Source: Parelaphostrongylus tenuis
Lineage: Eukaryota > Nematoda > Chromadorea > Rhabditida > Metastrongylidae
Direction: 5' to 3'
DNA length: 64,000 nt
Assembly (NCBI GenBank): GCA_019055375.1
Contig: JAHQIW010000926.1
Location: forward strand, 18,662 to 82,661
Below the pieces are notes generated by a model that worked only from the letters and a program-made list of their open reading frames with translations, was not told where the DNA came from and ran no database searches. Both the position numbers and the translations under genes were made by a program. Of the stretch, positions 39,571-51,195 are shown in pieces. Every line of letters starts with the position of its first letter. The first letter of the stretch is position 1.

Positions 39571-40707
39571 TCACGTTTCTAGCGAAAATGTCAACTGAAA
39601 AATATCCATTTATATTATAGGCTATTAGGTTCCGTTGAGGAGATTCTCAAAGCAACTAAACACCAACCTTCAATGACAACCTCCGTCTTAGTTTCTCGTC
39701 TTCCTCTTACAGATGGAACAGAGTCTTCTGCTCACTTTCCAAAAGCATCTCACATTTGTCAAGTTTGATTTTCATCTTAATACAATCATGACAAAGAAGT
39801 CTAGTTGTGAGCTAAATTCACAAATTTTTTATAGTCACAATTAGGTATTACCTGTATTACCTGCTCTAGTTAGAACACCGAAATATCCAATATCGCATTC
39901 TGAACTCTTACTCTTGTCTCATCAGATAGCAGTTTACTTTCGCAGCTTTTCCAAATTTCTTTCGAACTGCTGACAGTGTGGGTAGCACGCTATAAATGCT
40001 TATTGAAAAACTGAACCTTCTGTGAAGTATTTCCAGAAATGGAGATGACTCTGGACTATATTTTTGTGATAGGGTTTATTGGCCTTCATACTTCGCTCTA
40101 TCTACATAAACGGGAAGACAACAAAATATCTCGGTTCGTTTATACCCCGCTTGTCTAATCATCTAACCCGGAATCGTCATGAAAACCATTGATCGAACAA
40201 AGAAAAGGCGATTACTCTGAAATAAATCAATATCCTGATGTGGATATTGATGTGGTAAAGATGAAGTAAAGTTAGCGTGAAGTGCTAGCTCAAATTTCTC
40301 CGCACTTACTGAGCCAACCGGCTTCTCTGAGGTCTAGTATCAGAGTTGTCTACGGAGAGCCTTCTCTAATTCACATAGTCCGACTAGTGCTTGTGATAAA
40401 ATGTTAGATATCCCCTGGACAGGACCATTTGGCCACCTTTTGCTCAAGCAGCATTTGTACTCACTCGTGAAGCTATATTTCGTCTTAGGCTATAAGCTTG
40501 TATAGTAATGCGCATTTTATATGCAAACACTGGACTTTGACATTTCAGTACATGACATATTCTGCTCAATAACGATGGCGCCTTCAATGAAATATCTTGT
40601 AATTGTATGTTTTTTGATACCCTTTTGACATCACCAAATTTATGATCTTTGAGAGAAGAATTAAAGGTGCGGCAGTGTGCAATGCATATGCTACCTCATG
40701 CCTCATT
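39571..40707. other. Unassigned sequence
   Basis: No supported exon, downstream of the minus-strand gene ending at 40708. Confidence 0.35.
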
Positions 40708-43163
40708 TTACTTCTCGAACATTTTATCAGTTTTACCAATGCTATAGTCGAGTAGATTCTTTGCCGTTTGGATTCCATACAAAATTTCCTGTTTGAACAT
40801 CTTTGAACGAGAATGTGACATACCAGATTGAGGAAGAAGATGTTCAGCACCCGCAAAAAAAATAAATTTTGTGTTTGCTTCACGCAGTGTCGGTTAGTGC
40901 AAATATATGGAAGTATCTAAGAAGTGCTTCCAAAGGAAATTTACAAGACAACGCTAGTCATAGTGAATGAAATTTTGAGGTGCTCCTCGGATATCAAGTG
41001 ATGACTATGGACAAATCCAAGATTCGAAATTTGAGACGCTATTGCTGGAGGCGAGACCTTTCGATAGCAGATGCTGTAAAGGAGATCTGTGGTACCTATG
41101 CTGGAGAAACTGTGAGCCATGTAATAATGGCAAAGTAGTACAAACGATTTGAAGAGGATGATCTCATTCTCGAAGATCACTTTTGTTGCGGAAGGCCTCT
41201 ACAACGAATACACGCGCTGTTCCAGCAAGACAATGCTAAACCTCATACTGAAAAGAAGACCAAGCAAAAGTTTGATAAATCAAAGTGATTCGAGGTCTTA
41301 CCTCATCCACATTACAGTCCAGATGCTACGTCGTCCGATTATGGCCCGATTTCCTCCGCAATGCAACATTTTCTACGTGGACGGCGATTCAAGGTATTTG
41401 GGCAAGTCAAAGTTTCATTTAAGGAGTTCTTCAATTCAAAGTCTAAAAAATGGTAAAATGGAAAAGTATTTCGAGCAGATCCGGAAGCGACAGTTGGCAG
41501 AAGATCGCCTTGGATATTGATGGTCTTTATATTGAAGTAATTATAGCGGTTTTCAATTGAATTTGTACAAATTTTAAATTTTCAACGGGTCTTAAGGATC
41601 CTCTTCTTCAACCAAATAGTTGGGTGTGTTATGTAGTACAAGTCGTCCCATCGCAAGCCATCTCTTAAGCTTTCCGTGTAGGTAGAATTATACTAGAATT
41701 GTCTGGTGCTTATTTCATTGGAATGACGGCAAGCGAATGCATATAGGTCGCATCTCGAAAACAAAAAAGCGCTAGTTCCGAGATTACTGAGAGAATCAAC
41801 TACTTTAGCATTCAGTGGGTTCGCGAGGAGGTCAAAATACCAAGTGGAACAAAGTTACACACCAGTTCTTGGATTGAGGGTAATCTTCGAAATCCTACCT
41901 TGCTCTCAACATTACTAGAAGCATGATCTTCTGTACAAAATTTCTCAAATTCGAAATCTGCTAATTTCTCTTTCAGACTGTTTCGTTCCCAATCCAACAT
42001 CTTCTTTTGATGCTGCTGATCATGGGGTTTTTTCATGATGTTAAAAAGTGTTTCGCGAATTTCAATGTCTCATTATAGAATCGATAAAATGAAGCGATTG
42101 GTTCGGTGAAGAATGGCTGCTTACTTCTCTCGCATCAGTTATGGCTGTTAGAAGTCGTTTCGCATGGTTAAGAAATGCCTTATGTCTGTCGCCCTGGAAG
42201 AGAATAATCGTGGAAGAGTCTAGCTTTTAACAACATTGTTCATAAATGTTCCTCAATTTATTCCAACTGTCCGATTACTTGTAGTAATAAAACCCTGATA
42301 AATATTGCACTCAAGCGTCTAGAACTTCTTCCGCGATGAGGAGAAGGAGACGTTAATCGAAGGCGACATTGCTGTAGTAGAAAATTCGGTATTAATGCTT
42401 TCTCTATTTCATACTTCGTTCTCTGCTGATCGGTAGAAAAGGAGTCTCTGTCGTAATGAGGTAACTTCAGAAGAAGAGACGATTCCACGATTAAGCTCCA
42501 AGATGTCAAGGACGTCGGCGCTGTGATGTCGAAGGTTAGATCTTGAAAAGGGCTATGTGAATTTTGATATATGTATGCAGGATGATTAGGTATACAGAGT
42601 AGAATGGTAAGCGTACAAACTACAACGCATCATCGCTCCATGTTGAAGGCATTTCATATAAAAGTAAAAGTGAGAAAAGAGTGAAATTTTAAAAGACCAT
42701 CGAACGGCCACACGAAAATGGAGAACAACTAAGGCCACATCGAAGACTTTGCTGAATATGCAAGTTTCAGGAGATATTTTGCAGCACGAAAATTGCACTG
42801 AGGCTACATTATACCAAAATTTCTGCGTGACATCAAACGAATCACCCGTCTGTTATTGTCTATATTGGGCAAGATAGACAAATGGCTAACAAGCTGACTT
42901 TCACTAGATCTCTTTGATAAAAAGCAATAACTCTCAATGTAATCAAACTTGCATGAGACTCGTGCTAAAACCTTCACCCGGCTCACATTTCCCGTCTTCG
43001 TCTCCTTCAAAACCGATGAGTTCAGTCATTTGCTTACTCGCAGCCGAATTTTAGGGGCTGCACCGGTCAAGTGAACAACCTCACCTGATGAGAACCTTGT
43101 GCCACAATATGGCTGGTGTTGGCACTGTTTCTCCGATATTTCATTTTCCTCGGACAATCCATC
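40708..43163 (-). CDS. Unidentified multi-exon gene with a coiled-coil-like segment
   Basis: Seven splice-bounded exons: 43163-43038 (42 codons, acceptor actattgcag, donor CGA|GTAAGC; DGLSEENEISEKQCQHQPYC, GEVVHLTGAAPKIRLR), 42964-42899 (22 codons; HESHASLITLRVIAFYQ), 42520-42415 (ADVLDILELNRGIVSSSEV, SLRQRLLFYRS), 42371-42294 (26 codons, SR-rich), 42193-42125 (23 codons, acceptor attctcttccag, donor GAA|GTAAGC; GDRHKAFLNHAKRLLTAI), 42015-41899 (39 codons, donor AAG|GTAGGA; KKMLDWERNSLKEKL, charged helix), and 40788-40708 (EILYGIQTAKNLLDY...KMFEK, stop). Most junctions are phase 0; 42520 needs two upstream bases, so an exon between 42520 and 42899 is missing. 44300-44166 (RFTRHFQEPVPASRLLKFE) may be further upstream. 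No family recognised. A dead mariner sits in the last intron. Confidence 0.5.
41007..41560 (+). pseudogene. Internally deleted mariner transposase
   Basis: From an ATG at 41007 one frame reads the N-terminal domain (MDKSKIRNLRRYCW, SIADAVKEICGTYAGETVS, stop, YKRFEEDDLILEDHFCCGRP), then jumps directly to the C-terminal part of the catalytic domain (ALFQQDNAKPHTEKKTKQKF, stop, FEVLPHPHYSPD, SDYGPISS, MQHFLRGRRFK). After a frame change at 41492 it ends SWQKIALDIDGLYIE. The region between GRP and LFQQDNA, including the first catalytic Asp, is deleted. Stops at 41139, 41286 and ~41454. It lies in an intron of the minus-strand gene 40708-43163, antisense to it. Confidence 0.8.
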
Positions 43164-44165
43164 CTGCAATAGTTGGCATCATTATTAGAAAACATATAGG
43201 GCAACTAGACTTAATGGTATTTACAAAATTCTGAAACAACTATTTTTGATGTTGACGCGATAAAGAAAGTCGGTTTTCAAAATATCAATGCACTCTCTCC
43301 CACCTGATTACGATATCGATTTCGCAGTTCGCCTAAAACAGCAAATCACTATAAAAATGTAACTAGCATAAAAAGTGTTTTACGTGTGAGAGAAGATTTT
43401 GACAGTGATGACTTATAAGGCGAATACGTATAATTATAATTGATAGACTCAAATTATTTTCTCTCATGTAGTGGAAGATGCTAAAACATTAATTTAAAAG
43501 AGAAATCATTACGAACTTTGTGCAAACGCAATCGTGTGAGAACTCCTGACATTTGTCCTCCGCAAATGTCAGTTAATCATTTTTGAAAAGATAGTAATTC
43601 AACTAACATCACCTCTGGAGGCTCCACTGAAGCTCATCGCTCAGGACCGGTCGGCATACTGGAATGGTTCAAACAACGAATCACCTGTCTCTATGGATTT
43701 TACCAATCATTTTTGTTGTTTGTTCCTTGAGCTGTCTGTATTACATATCTACTCTACGGATAATCACATACCTACTCTACGGATATGTGTTGCGGTCTGT
43801 TCAGGAAAATACTCCGAGCACTTTTCAAAAGATGACGCAGAATAGAACAATGTGATTCAGATATGGTTAGAAGAAGCCTATTTAAGAGTGACGTAAAAAT
43901 AATTCATTGATTGCAGTTTTTCTGCTATATCCCATAAAGCCGCCTACCAATTTGAATCCATATTGATTATAGTTATTCATTGAGCATCAGTCAACTGATA
44001 ACCCCTTTAAGCAGTGATATACCTGCGCTGGCGCACGACTTTTCAAAAAATCTTAGGCTGAGAAAATCTTTCCAAGACATTAGGTAACTATGCGACAGCT
44101 CATACCTATGCCATATCATCTTTCTCGGTGCATTATAGAAGCAGTATTAATATTCTATATCATAC
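43164..44165. other. Unassigned; upstream part of the minus-strand gene
   Basis: No exon recognised. A plus-strand frame at 43664-43855 is hydrophobic but unsupported. Confidence 0.3.
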
Positions 44166-44300
44166 TCGGTTTGCTTTTTTTTCCTTCTGCTAGGAATCCT
44201 TCGAAGGCTTTTTGATGCACTTTTATAGTCTCTCAGCATCTCAAATTTCAACAATCTTGAAGCTGGAACTGGTTCTTGGAAATGTCTCGTAAAGCGCTTC
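44166..44300 (-). CDS. Candidate exon, possibly 5' part of the 40.7-43.2 kb gene
   Basis: Between a weak acceptor (atttttgaag) and donor GA|GTATGA, the frame encodes RFTRHFQEPVPASRLLKFE then MLRDYKSASKSLRRIPSRR, a basic stretch. Same strand as the downstream gene; the connection is unproven. Confidence 0.3.
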
Positions 44301-44504
44301 AAAAATAAAAAGATCAAATTTCGAGCTCGCATTAAAAAGCAGTCGCTGAAATTCCTAACGATTTTAATTTCATTATTATGGATAATTTATATGTTAGAGG
44401 CATTTCATCAATACTAAAGCAGAAACTACTACAACGAAAACCTCAATAAAGGCATTTTGCAGTGCAAAGTAGAAGGAGTGGTAAGAAAACGAGCGAAGAT
44501 AGTG

Positions 44505-44570
44505 CAGTTGGTTAAGCTCGCTTTCCGCAAAAGGTTAAATGTGGGTTCGAGTCCCGCCTGACGTCAAGCT
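44505..44570 (+). repeat. tRNA-like sequence
   Basis: GTGCAGTTGGTTAAGC (A box) and GTGGGTTCGAGTCCCGCC (perfect T arm). No acceptor stem, so tRNA-derived. Confidence 0.5.
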
Positions 44571-46220
44571 TTTGCAAATCACTCAAAATTGAAAAAATTT
44601 TTATCAACTAAAAACGATTACTCACTCTCGAAATCCTAATGTTTCAACGAAAAATCACATCAGTGTAAAAAGAGCTTGGTTTCAGCTCCTATAGTACATT
44701 TTCATTGCTTATCTGTGGAGCAAGCAGTTCAAAAACACTTCCTTTACAGCGAGGGACTTTCCAAAAAAAATTTATATAAGGAAGCTGTCACTATGGGGAG
44801 GAGTGAATGTAAGAAGAGTGCGAGTTCACTTTTGTGGAGAGTACTTTTATGTAAAGATACATATTTCCAATCTATAGCATGCATAAGGGCAGTGATTTAG
44901 CAAATCGTTTACTAGAAATATTATTCCAACAATCAATATCATATCCACTAAACATGGCACAACATAAGTTTACCTTGTAGTGACGCCAATCGAGAATTTA
45001 AACTTCTCCCGCAAAATTTGTACTTCTGACAATCAGCAATTAGCACATCCTAGAATAATCAATTAGTAATTCATTGTTACCTACACAATATACAATATGA
45101 AATTCCGGCTCATTCTGAACAATCCTAATTTCGAGAATCTAGAACGTTTGCGCCCACATTTATGGCGAGAAGAACTGGAACATTCTAAGCAAACAAAGTT
45201 CTTACACTGACTGCATCTCGTATGTCTTAACTTAGTTTTGCATCGAGCTCATGCAGCAACGTCCTCCTCTGCCAACTTTCAGAACCACTCAATAATGTCG
45301 ACGGTGCTCTGATGGATACAATCTATCCACTGGCATGACAGCGGGCTCCAATTTTTTAAAGAAGGATTTCTAGGAGGTGAATGGCTACTCTAATGCTCTT
45401 TCACATGTGGAAATCTCGCAACACCTATTTGCACGTGAAAAGACACGAAATGCATCATCTCATTATAAGACGTATTCCCACTGATAATTCTCCTTCGTGC
45501 CGTAGACATTCGCTTGCTGCAATATCAGCTGCGAAGCACTCGCAGAAACATCTGACGGTGTTCGATTGGTTCCGGATACAGATCGACACCTCCCTGGACA
45601 CTTGTGGAGTGCCCTTTAAAGGTAGCATCGTGGGTGACTGCACACTGGTCAAGTACTCTCTCACGTCCTAGCATTCGAAGTGCCTTCTTGTGTATAGCAC
45701 AAGCTATTACCTTAAGAGTCACTATCAGCGGTTCTCACGTTTTTCGCAAAACTCGCATCTAATTCTCTACCAGTATCGTCATCGACGCGTATAAAAAAGT
45801 AATCAACCATGGTTTCCCGTCTTCTTCTCCAAACACGACGGCGCCACAAGTTTAGCTCTTCGAAATTCACAAAAAGATGTACCAAGTTATAATGTAATGG
45901 TACAACAAACCCAATACCTAGGATTAGCGAATTTATCACAGAATGCATAGAATTGGCTCCCTTGTGTCGAAATATAACAATTTTTCACAATCAATTGCTT
46001 CGTAAATTGTGCATTTCTTACTATGGACATTGGCCAGCACATCTTCTAGCAACTGTGGAATCGCTTTTAGGTGACCTTGAAGTAGCAACAGAGTAAACGC
46101 ACTGTCGATGTATTAAGCTTCGCTCATCTGGAATGAAGAGATGTTACAATAGTCAAAATTGTGATCAAAGTTAGACACGTTGAAATAATGACAAAACGAA
46201 AATCCTACACTTGTTACTTC
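44571..46220. other. Unassigned; scattered open frames near 45455-45950
   Basis: Minus-strand frames near 45525-45720 (QGGVDLYPEPIEHRQMF) and 45712-45860 (ETMVDYFFIRVDDDTGREL) read like coding text but are short, interrupted and without clear splice borders. They may be relics of a mobile element. Confidence 0.25.
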
Positions 46221-46470
46221 TCATTTTACTTTATTTGACCCGTCATTACAGAGCTTTTTTCCTACTGTGCATATCCCAATACCTCTACCACTCAGTTCGC
46301 TTCTCGTCTTCTTCTTTAGAAGCGTAAAATACTGGTTGAGCGAGTCTTCCTGTAATCTCAGGGATAGTCTAGTTGTGGCGTTCCGCAGGACGTTGTTCGT
46401 GACTGCCGAAGAGAGTTGGGGTAAATCTCGGCTTGCGAGCGCCTCGTCGTGCATCACAAGCGCTTGGCCA
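46221..46470 (-). repeat. tRNA-derived SINE family 2, copy 2
   Basis: The minus strand reads GGGCGTGGCCAAGCG (A box) at the head, then a body with 'ctcaaccagtattttacg' and 'aaagaagaagacgagaagc', matching 24318-24600. Confidence 0.55.
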
Positions 46471-47137
46471 CGCCCCTCCCCATGTTACTTACACTACCAT
46501 TTTATTGAACCCTATCACATTTTCAGGTCGTAAAATGAAGGTCGCGCACATTTCTTCCAATCTTAAGGACTGGTTGAGATTTTCGTTATGGCATGTAGAA
46601 CATTGCAGAAGAAGCTTGAAAAATTAACTCCGCGTAAGGCGACTTTACCAATTTACTTTCTATGATTACTGCAAAACATTTTCCGGCACTCCATAAGTTT
46701 TCAGCTCCTCCTCGCACACATCTATGAATAATCGGAAACAAACAAATCGCCGATAATATCTCAGCTATGGTTAAAGTTATTGATAAAATTGTATCGCATA
46801 CATTGTACACTATCTATTTTGACGAACTGATTACTGTTTTTTAACTTAGAAATCACTGCAATAACTAAGAATATCAAAAGTAAACTTATTCTGTTATAGG
46901 AGCCTTTGTACTACTTTTCGTAGCTCACCGAACGACTGTAATAGTATTATGAAGGAACTGAGTGGTAGTCAAAAATCGAGTTAAAAAAATAAAAAATCAA
47001 ACAAAAATAAGAAAATCCAGGACAAGTAAAACGTGGGTTCATCTCTCGTCTGAGGTCGAATTTCTTCCTACCACGTAGTAGAAACTCCATTTTGTGTAAG
47101 TCAACAACAGTATTATTGCGACATAAACAAGCGTTAC
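46471..47137. other. Unassigned sequence
   Basis: No supported exon; a B-box-like 'gtgggttcatctctc' at 47033 resembles the tRNA-like tail at 23.9 kb. Confidence 0.35.
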
Positions 47138-47260
47138 TTCTCTGTTCTCCAGAGAACTAGAACCTGGACCATCCATTACGGAGCTCAACTTCTCAACATT
47201 ATCATATTCACTTACGACATCTTTCTTAAATTTACTTCTTTTTTTCCCATGCAACACCAA
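47138..47260 (-). CDS. Candidate exon, basic N-terminus, unidentified
   Basis: Open for 41 codons up to donor GAGAA|GTAACG: LVLHGKKRSKFKKDVVSEYD, NVEKLSSVMDGPG, SSSLENRE. The upstream border is unclear; a TATAAAT lies about 15 bp upstream, but no ATG starts this frame, so whether this is a first exon is unknown. Confidence 0.3.
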
Positions 47261-47519
47261 TGGTATATTTATAGGTTTTCTTTAGCACATGAAAGCACTG
47301 AACTTCAAAAATTAGCAAGATGTAATCATAGTGGTTGACTCTCTAGTAGCCAGAAATCTGATGAAGATTATATTGCAAAGGGCTTAAAGTAACATCGAAA
47401 GAAATATCTCGCCATGAACTGAATCATTTTCTCAAGACTGACTATTGATTAGCCTCAACACTGAAAAAAATAACCTATACATCTTTTCCTTCAGCACACA
47501 CGAGGTTTTTGATATAAGT

Positions 47520-48210
47520 TTATTTTGCACAAGGTAGTACAATAGAGATCTTAAACGTGGATAACGTTTCGGCAACCTTGCCTTCCTCAGAACCTAATCT
47601 GAAAGAGTGGCAGACCTACGTCAACTTAGTCAAACATTTCCGTAATCAAAGCAGAAAAGAAGGAAAAGAGAGAAAGAAAGGAGAAAAGAAAAGAAAACAT
47701 TTAAATAAATTTGAATCGTGAAATAATCGGATAGATTTGACTCACCGTTTTGTTGTTATGGTATTCACTATACATGTAGACCAGCCGCACTGAGTCTCAC
47801 ATGGACGAGGTGTGTGTTTGACCCAGATCCATAAAGATCGATCCAGGATATGGCGCAGAATTTTTGCGTGACTAGGTGGCATTCATCTTTACGGTTCATA
47901 TCGGGACTTTTGAAATGGATTCAAAACACCTCAAGGAGTTTGCGCGCAGAAATCTTAGGTTCTTGCTCAGGGATATTTACTTTTACGTCAAAGTCATCCC
48001 CCTTATGGGTCTGTGTCCTGCGCAGACTTAGTGGGGTATTTGGTATGGAATTACGTTTATCTGCTAGGTGTTCTTCTATACGGACATAGAGTGGCCTACC
48101 CGTTTCCCCAATGTATTCGCCGCCGCACTACTTGCAAGATATTGTGTAAATTGTGCCCTTACTTGTGCAGTCACCGTCTTCACCATTAGGACAAGTTGAC
48201 TGCGTGTCCC
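47520..48210 (-). pseudogene. Penelope-like element: GIY-YIG endonuclease end and 3' flank
   Basis: Penelope-like elements encode a reverse transcriptase followed by a GIY-YIG endonuclease. On the minus strand from ~48207 the frame reads CPNGEDGDCTSKGTIYTISCK, a stop (TAG), CGGEYIGETGRPLYVRIEEH, LADKRNSIPNTPLSL, GDDFDVKVNI, ISARKLLEVF, a stop, DMNRKDECHL. The Cys-rich start, the G-T-I-Y-x-I and Y-I-G-E-T-G-R-P motifs and the E-H are those of the PLE endonuclease. Two in-frame stops make it dead. The RT part is absent: the 5' side stops at repeat B (48213). 47596-47557 has a hammerhead-like box (CTGAGGA core, stem II GGCAA/TTGCC, GAAAC), as known for this element class. Confidence 0.75.
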
Positions 48211-48212
48211 GC

Positions 48213-48316
48213 GGCCATACACCGGTGTTTGAGAGGTCTCGTCCTCGTCTTCGGTGACCCGCGCCCCGCATTTAGCCCTGTATTGTAGCAAGGAGGGAGG
48301 CGAATGTGGTTCCACT
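48213..48316 (-). repeat. Repeat family B, copy 3
   Basis: 'acaccggtgtttgagagg' and 'gccctgtattgtagcaaggagg' match the arms of the hairpin element at 1361-1503. It bridges the Penelope-like and RTE fragments. Confidence 0.65.
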
Positions 48317-48808
48317 AAATTCAAACAACGAAGTCCCAGAACTACCATAAACTGGGATGTATTCAAATCATTAGTCGGCTCTTGGGAAGATACCGTTGTC
48401 GACAACATCGACGAAGAATACGATCGACTCGTCGAATATCTTCACGTTAGCGCTATAAAAGCCGAGAGTCCTAAGGTCACGAAGAGACGCTTGTCTCCGC
48501 AGACACTCGAACTGATACGTCAACGTGGAATCGCACGAGCTGCAGGCAACCGAAACCTTACGTCCGAACTTGCGAAATGATGCAGAGAAACGATAAAAGA
48601 AGACCTTAAAGAGAGAAGAGTAGCAGTTATGGCAGAAGCTGCAGAAGCTGGGAAGAGCATTCGCAAAGCCCAGCGAGGCTTCGCCAACTATAAGACCAAG
48701 ATGATTTCACTCCAATACCCTGACGGGACACTTACAGCTTCAAGAAGAGCCATGGAGAAAATCATTCACCAATACTACTCGGATTCTTCGCTAGCCATGT
48801 CCTTTTAA
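48317..48808 (+). pseudogene. RTE-type retrotransposon fragment (endonuclease-RT linker)
   Basis: One plus-strand frame encodes FKQRSPRTTINWDVFKSL, GSWEDTVVDNIDEEYDRLVE, KRRLSPQTLELIRQRG, ARAAGNRNLTSELAK, a stop (48578), then CRETIKEDLKERRVAV, AEAAEAGKSIRKAQRGFAN and PDGTLTASRRAMEKIIHQYY. This is the region between the AP-endonuclease and the RT in RTE elements common in hookworms. It is cut by a SINE at 48809 just before the RT catalytic motifs. Dead fragment. Confidence 0.8.
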
Positions 48809-49125
48809 AGGAAAAAACGATAAAACTCTCAGCGTTGATCAATCCTTGAGGGATGCGCCCTGTATTCGACTTCAATTTTTAACTTCGTTTTGAGGTGATT
48901 GAATGCATATCCGGCCTTTACAATGACTCGCAGTGGCCTACCGCTGAACCGAGACAGCACTGCTTATCTTCCCAGAAAAGTCTGAGACCTGCCTGGTACC
49001 AGTTTACCGGCCCCGAGGGAATGGATAACTGGTGAGCCATGAACGCGAGATGGAACCATTGACCTCGCGTGCGGCGCAGAGCACCTCTAGCCACTGCGTC
49101 ACATGCGCTTTAAAGTCCATGTCCT
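48795..49125 (-). repeat. SINE family 1 copy with target duplication
   Basis: The minus strand reads from the tRNA-like head (~49110, with TGGCGCAGTGGCT-like A box) to the tail 'ttgatcaacgctgagagt' (~48826). CCATGTCCT occurs at 48795-48803 and 49117-49125 as a likely target-site duplication. Confidence 0.65.
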
Positions 49126-49225
49126 CTTTCCGATAGATAAATTGAAATAGGGCGAATATGTCGCTCCACCGGTTCTTCCTTCCGAAATCCGACATGTTAT
49201 ATCATCGGTATAGAGTCGAAAAACC

Positions 49226-49992
49226 GGGCTTCGTTGTTTGGATTTAGCGGCTTTCTCTTCTCTCCTCGAAAAACGGAACCTTGCGCGAAGGAGGCGACGG
49301 TCTGCTACCGTGTAGAACTTAGGAACAACAGCGACATCGGTTAGGCAAAACCTTCGATTTACTAAGATGTGGTCAATTTCGCTATGGTACTCTCCATTGG
49401 GAGAGTCCCACGTCCATCGCTGAGAAAGAGGATTTGAAATTGCAAGTTACCGTGGATGGTTTGAGTCGACATGATAAACTCAAATAGCCTCTCACCCTGT
49501 ATTTTAGTCAGTGGGTCCCTACGTGACGTTCTTCAGACGTTCTTCTAGGTCTAATTTTTGCGTAAAATTTCCTACAATGACCTTGAAGAATGTATGATCT
49601 TCTCTAAAGAATTTTTCGAGGTCCATATAGAACGCTTCGACTTCGTCTTCGTCATAGCTTGATGTTGGTGCGTAAGCAACGAAGATGGTTAAAGCAGACA
49701 CAGAACCACATCGTTTCGACCGTAATTGTCCGATACGGGTTGCAAGTTATTCAAACAAATTTATGTTCATAGTCAACTTTGATTTGACGAGGATGCTTAC
49801 GCTGCCGACACCTCTGCGATCACATGTTCCAAGGAATAGTTCTTCTCCGGTGTCATAAACAGCGTGAAAAGGATGGCGTCGTCTCAGCCAGGCCAATGAC
49901 GTCGTATCTTATTCTTCTTGCTTGAATCAATAGATCTTCTACAGCGGATTTGTGAGCAAGGGTTCTTACGTTGTAGGTACAGATCGTCATTT
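49226..49992 (-). pseudogene. RTE-type endonuclease (EEP domain) fragment
   Basis: From ATG at 49992 the minus strand encodes MTICTYNVRTLAHKSAVEDL, RRIRYDVIGLAETT, then (frame change) VYDTGEELFLGTCDRRGVG, SILVKSKLTMNINLFE, and further LTIFVAYAPTSSYDEDEVE, MDLEKFFREDHTFFKVIVGN, several stops, RWTWDSPNGEYHSEIDHILV and VPKFYTVADRRLLRARFRF. These are the TYNxRTL, GLxET, DF(N)-like and DHRLL-like blocks of the RTE AP-endonuclease. In several places active-site residues are lost (GN for GD, DRR for DHR). The strand is opposite to the RTE linker fragment at 48317, and both ends share a 20-bp segment. Confidence 0.8.
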
Positions 49993-50475
49993 AGTCCGTT
50001 TCGATCTTGGCAGCCCAGTTCGGCTCTGAGATTTTAGCAGCCTCTCCGTACTCGTCCTACCTGGCACTGCCATACCAGGGGATCTTCCGGGGTCAGGGTA
50101 ATTAGGCCCATATTCGTTACTGTTTTTGGCAATTTGATATCCAACGTATAGCTTGCTGGGATCTAAACGTGGGGCTGGGCACTCACAAACAGCTTACCAG
50201 CCTCGCTTGGAGGAGCGGGAGAAGCTTGTTTATTGGAGGCACTCCTAACCGCTTCCCAGGTGCTTCCCAACCGCTTGATTGCAGGGCTTTTGGCCGACTT
50301 GACTCGTAGAAATAGAGTTTTTGTCAAGTCGGCGCTGCAGAAGCTGGGAGCTCATCCCCTGAATCCACCTGCGTCTCTAGGAAGCACACGGTCGCTTTTG
50401 GTTTGCGTTTATTCCCCTATCCACCACCTGGGGATTTTCCACGTGCCCTCGCGACTAACCGGCGGGATCCCTTAA
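49993..50475 (-). other. Probable 5' untranslated region of the RTE copy
   Basis: Upstream of the endonuclease ATG, GC-richer than its surroundings. 50298-50336 forms a strong hairpin (GCCGACTTGAC ... GTCAAGTCGGC). Confidence 0.4.
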
Positions 50476-50530
50476 AGAGAGAGGTTCGTGGTTGTTTGAC
50501 TTACTCAGTAATTTTATCGGATTCTCTGTT

Positions 50531-50663
50531 TGAGCTCTTGAATATGACGGAATGATGATGAGAGACCAAAATAGAACTGAGACTTTCGATCCTACTTGAC
50601 GACATACGATCAAATGTTGCGCTGGGATATTGTCAAGCAAAAAAACTTGCCATCAGCGAATAA
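50531..50663. repeat. Direct repeat F, copy 1
   Basis: 'gagaccaaaatagaactgag', 'acgatcaaatgttgcgctgg' and 'gccatcagcga' align with 51610-51739 in the same orientation. Intervening sequence 50664-51195 is unassigned. Confidence 0.65.
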
Positions 50664-51195
50664 GATGGATAAATTGGCAAGTTGCTCGTTATGTCTTTTA
50701 CACAAAAACCAATGTACAATTTCGAAGCGTTGGCTATTGCAAATTGCGAAAAGCATAAATTTGAATATATATATTCTTAAGAGTCACGAAGTCAGCACGT
50801 GACTGTTAAAATTGCAAGAATGGAATTGCTATTCGGAGAAGTTAGCTGAAGCAGTCGTAAGCAAATCTCGTGAAGACCTACCGCCAATAGGGCGCAGAAA
50901 CGGAATGATTTATATTTTGTAGGTTGAAGAAAACATTGCTGTTATCAAACTTGCTGCAGACTATTCCTTCTACACGACCTTTTGTTCCTATTATGAAAAA
51001 TTGAGATTCGGATCGTCATCGTCAGAACATGAACGTTAATTCCCCTTTCAATCTGCATTACAGCAGTGGTCAGAAATTTCAAACCATATGTGGCCATCTG
51101 ACAATGTTTTCAATGGCAATCTATCATAGCGTTCACTTGCTAATGTACGTGAAATCAATGTTTCATTAAAGTGGTACTTCTACAGTTGTTCACAG

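Noticed and set aside
41149..41520. 123-codon plus-strand frame
   Set aside because: It is a shadow frame of the degraded mariner transposase, which reads correctly in the neighbouring frame.
48076..48408. 110-codon minus-strand frame
   Set aside because: Runs out of the Penelope-like fragment in the wrong frame and through repeat B; the endonuclease reads in another frame.
48317..49992. Single RTE copy with twin-priming inversion
   Set aside because: For a plus-strand 3' part the inverted 5' part should lie to its left; here it lies to the right, so the simple model fails.
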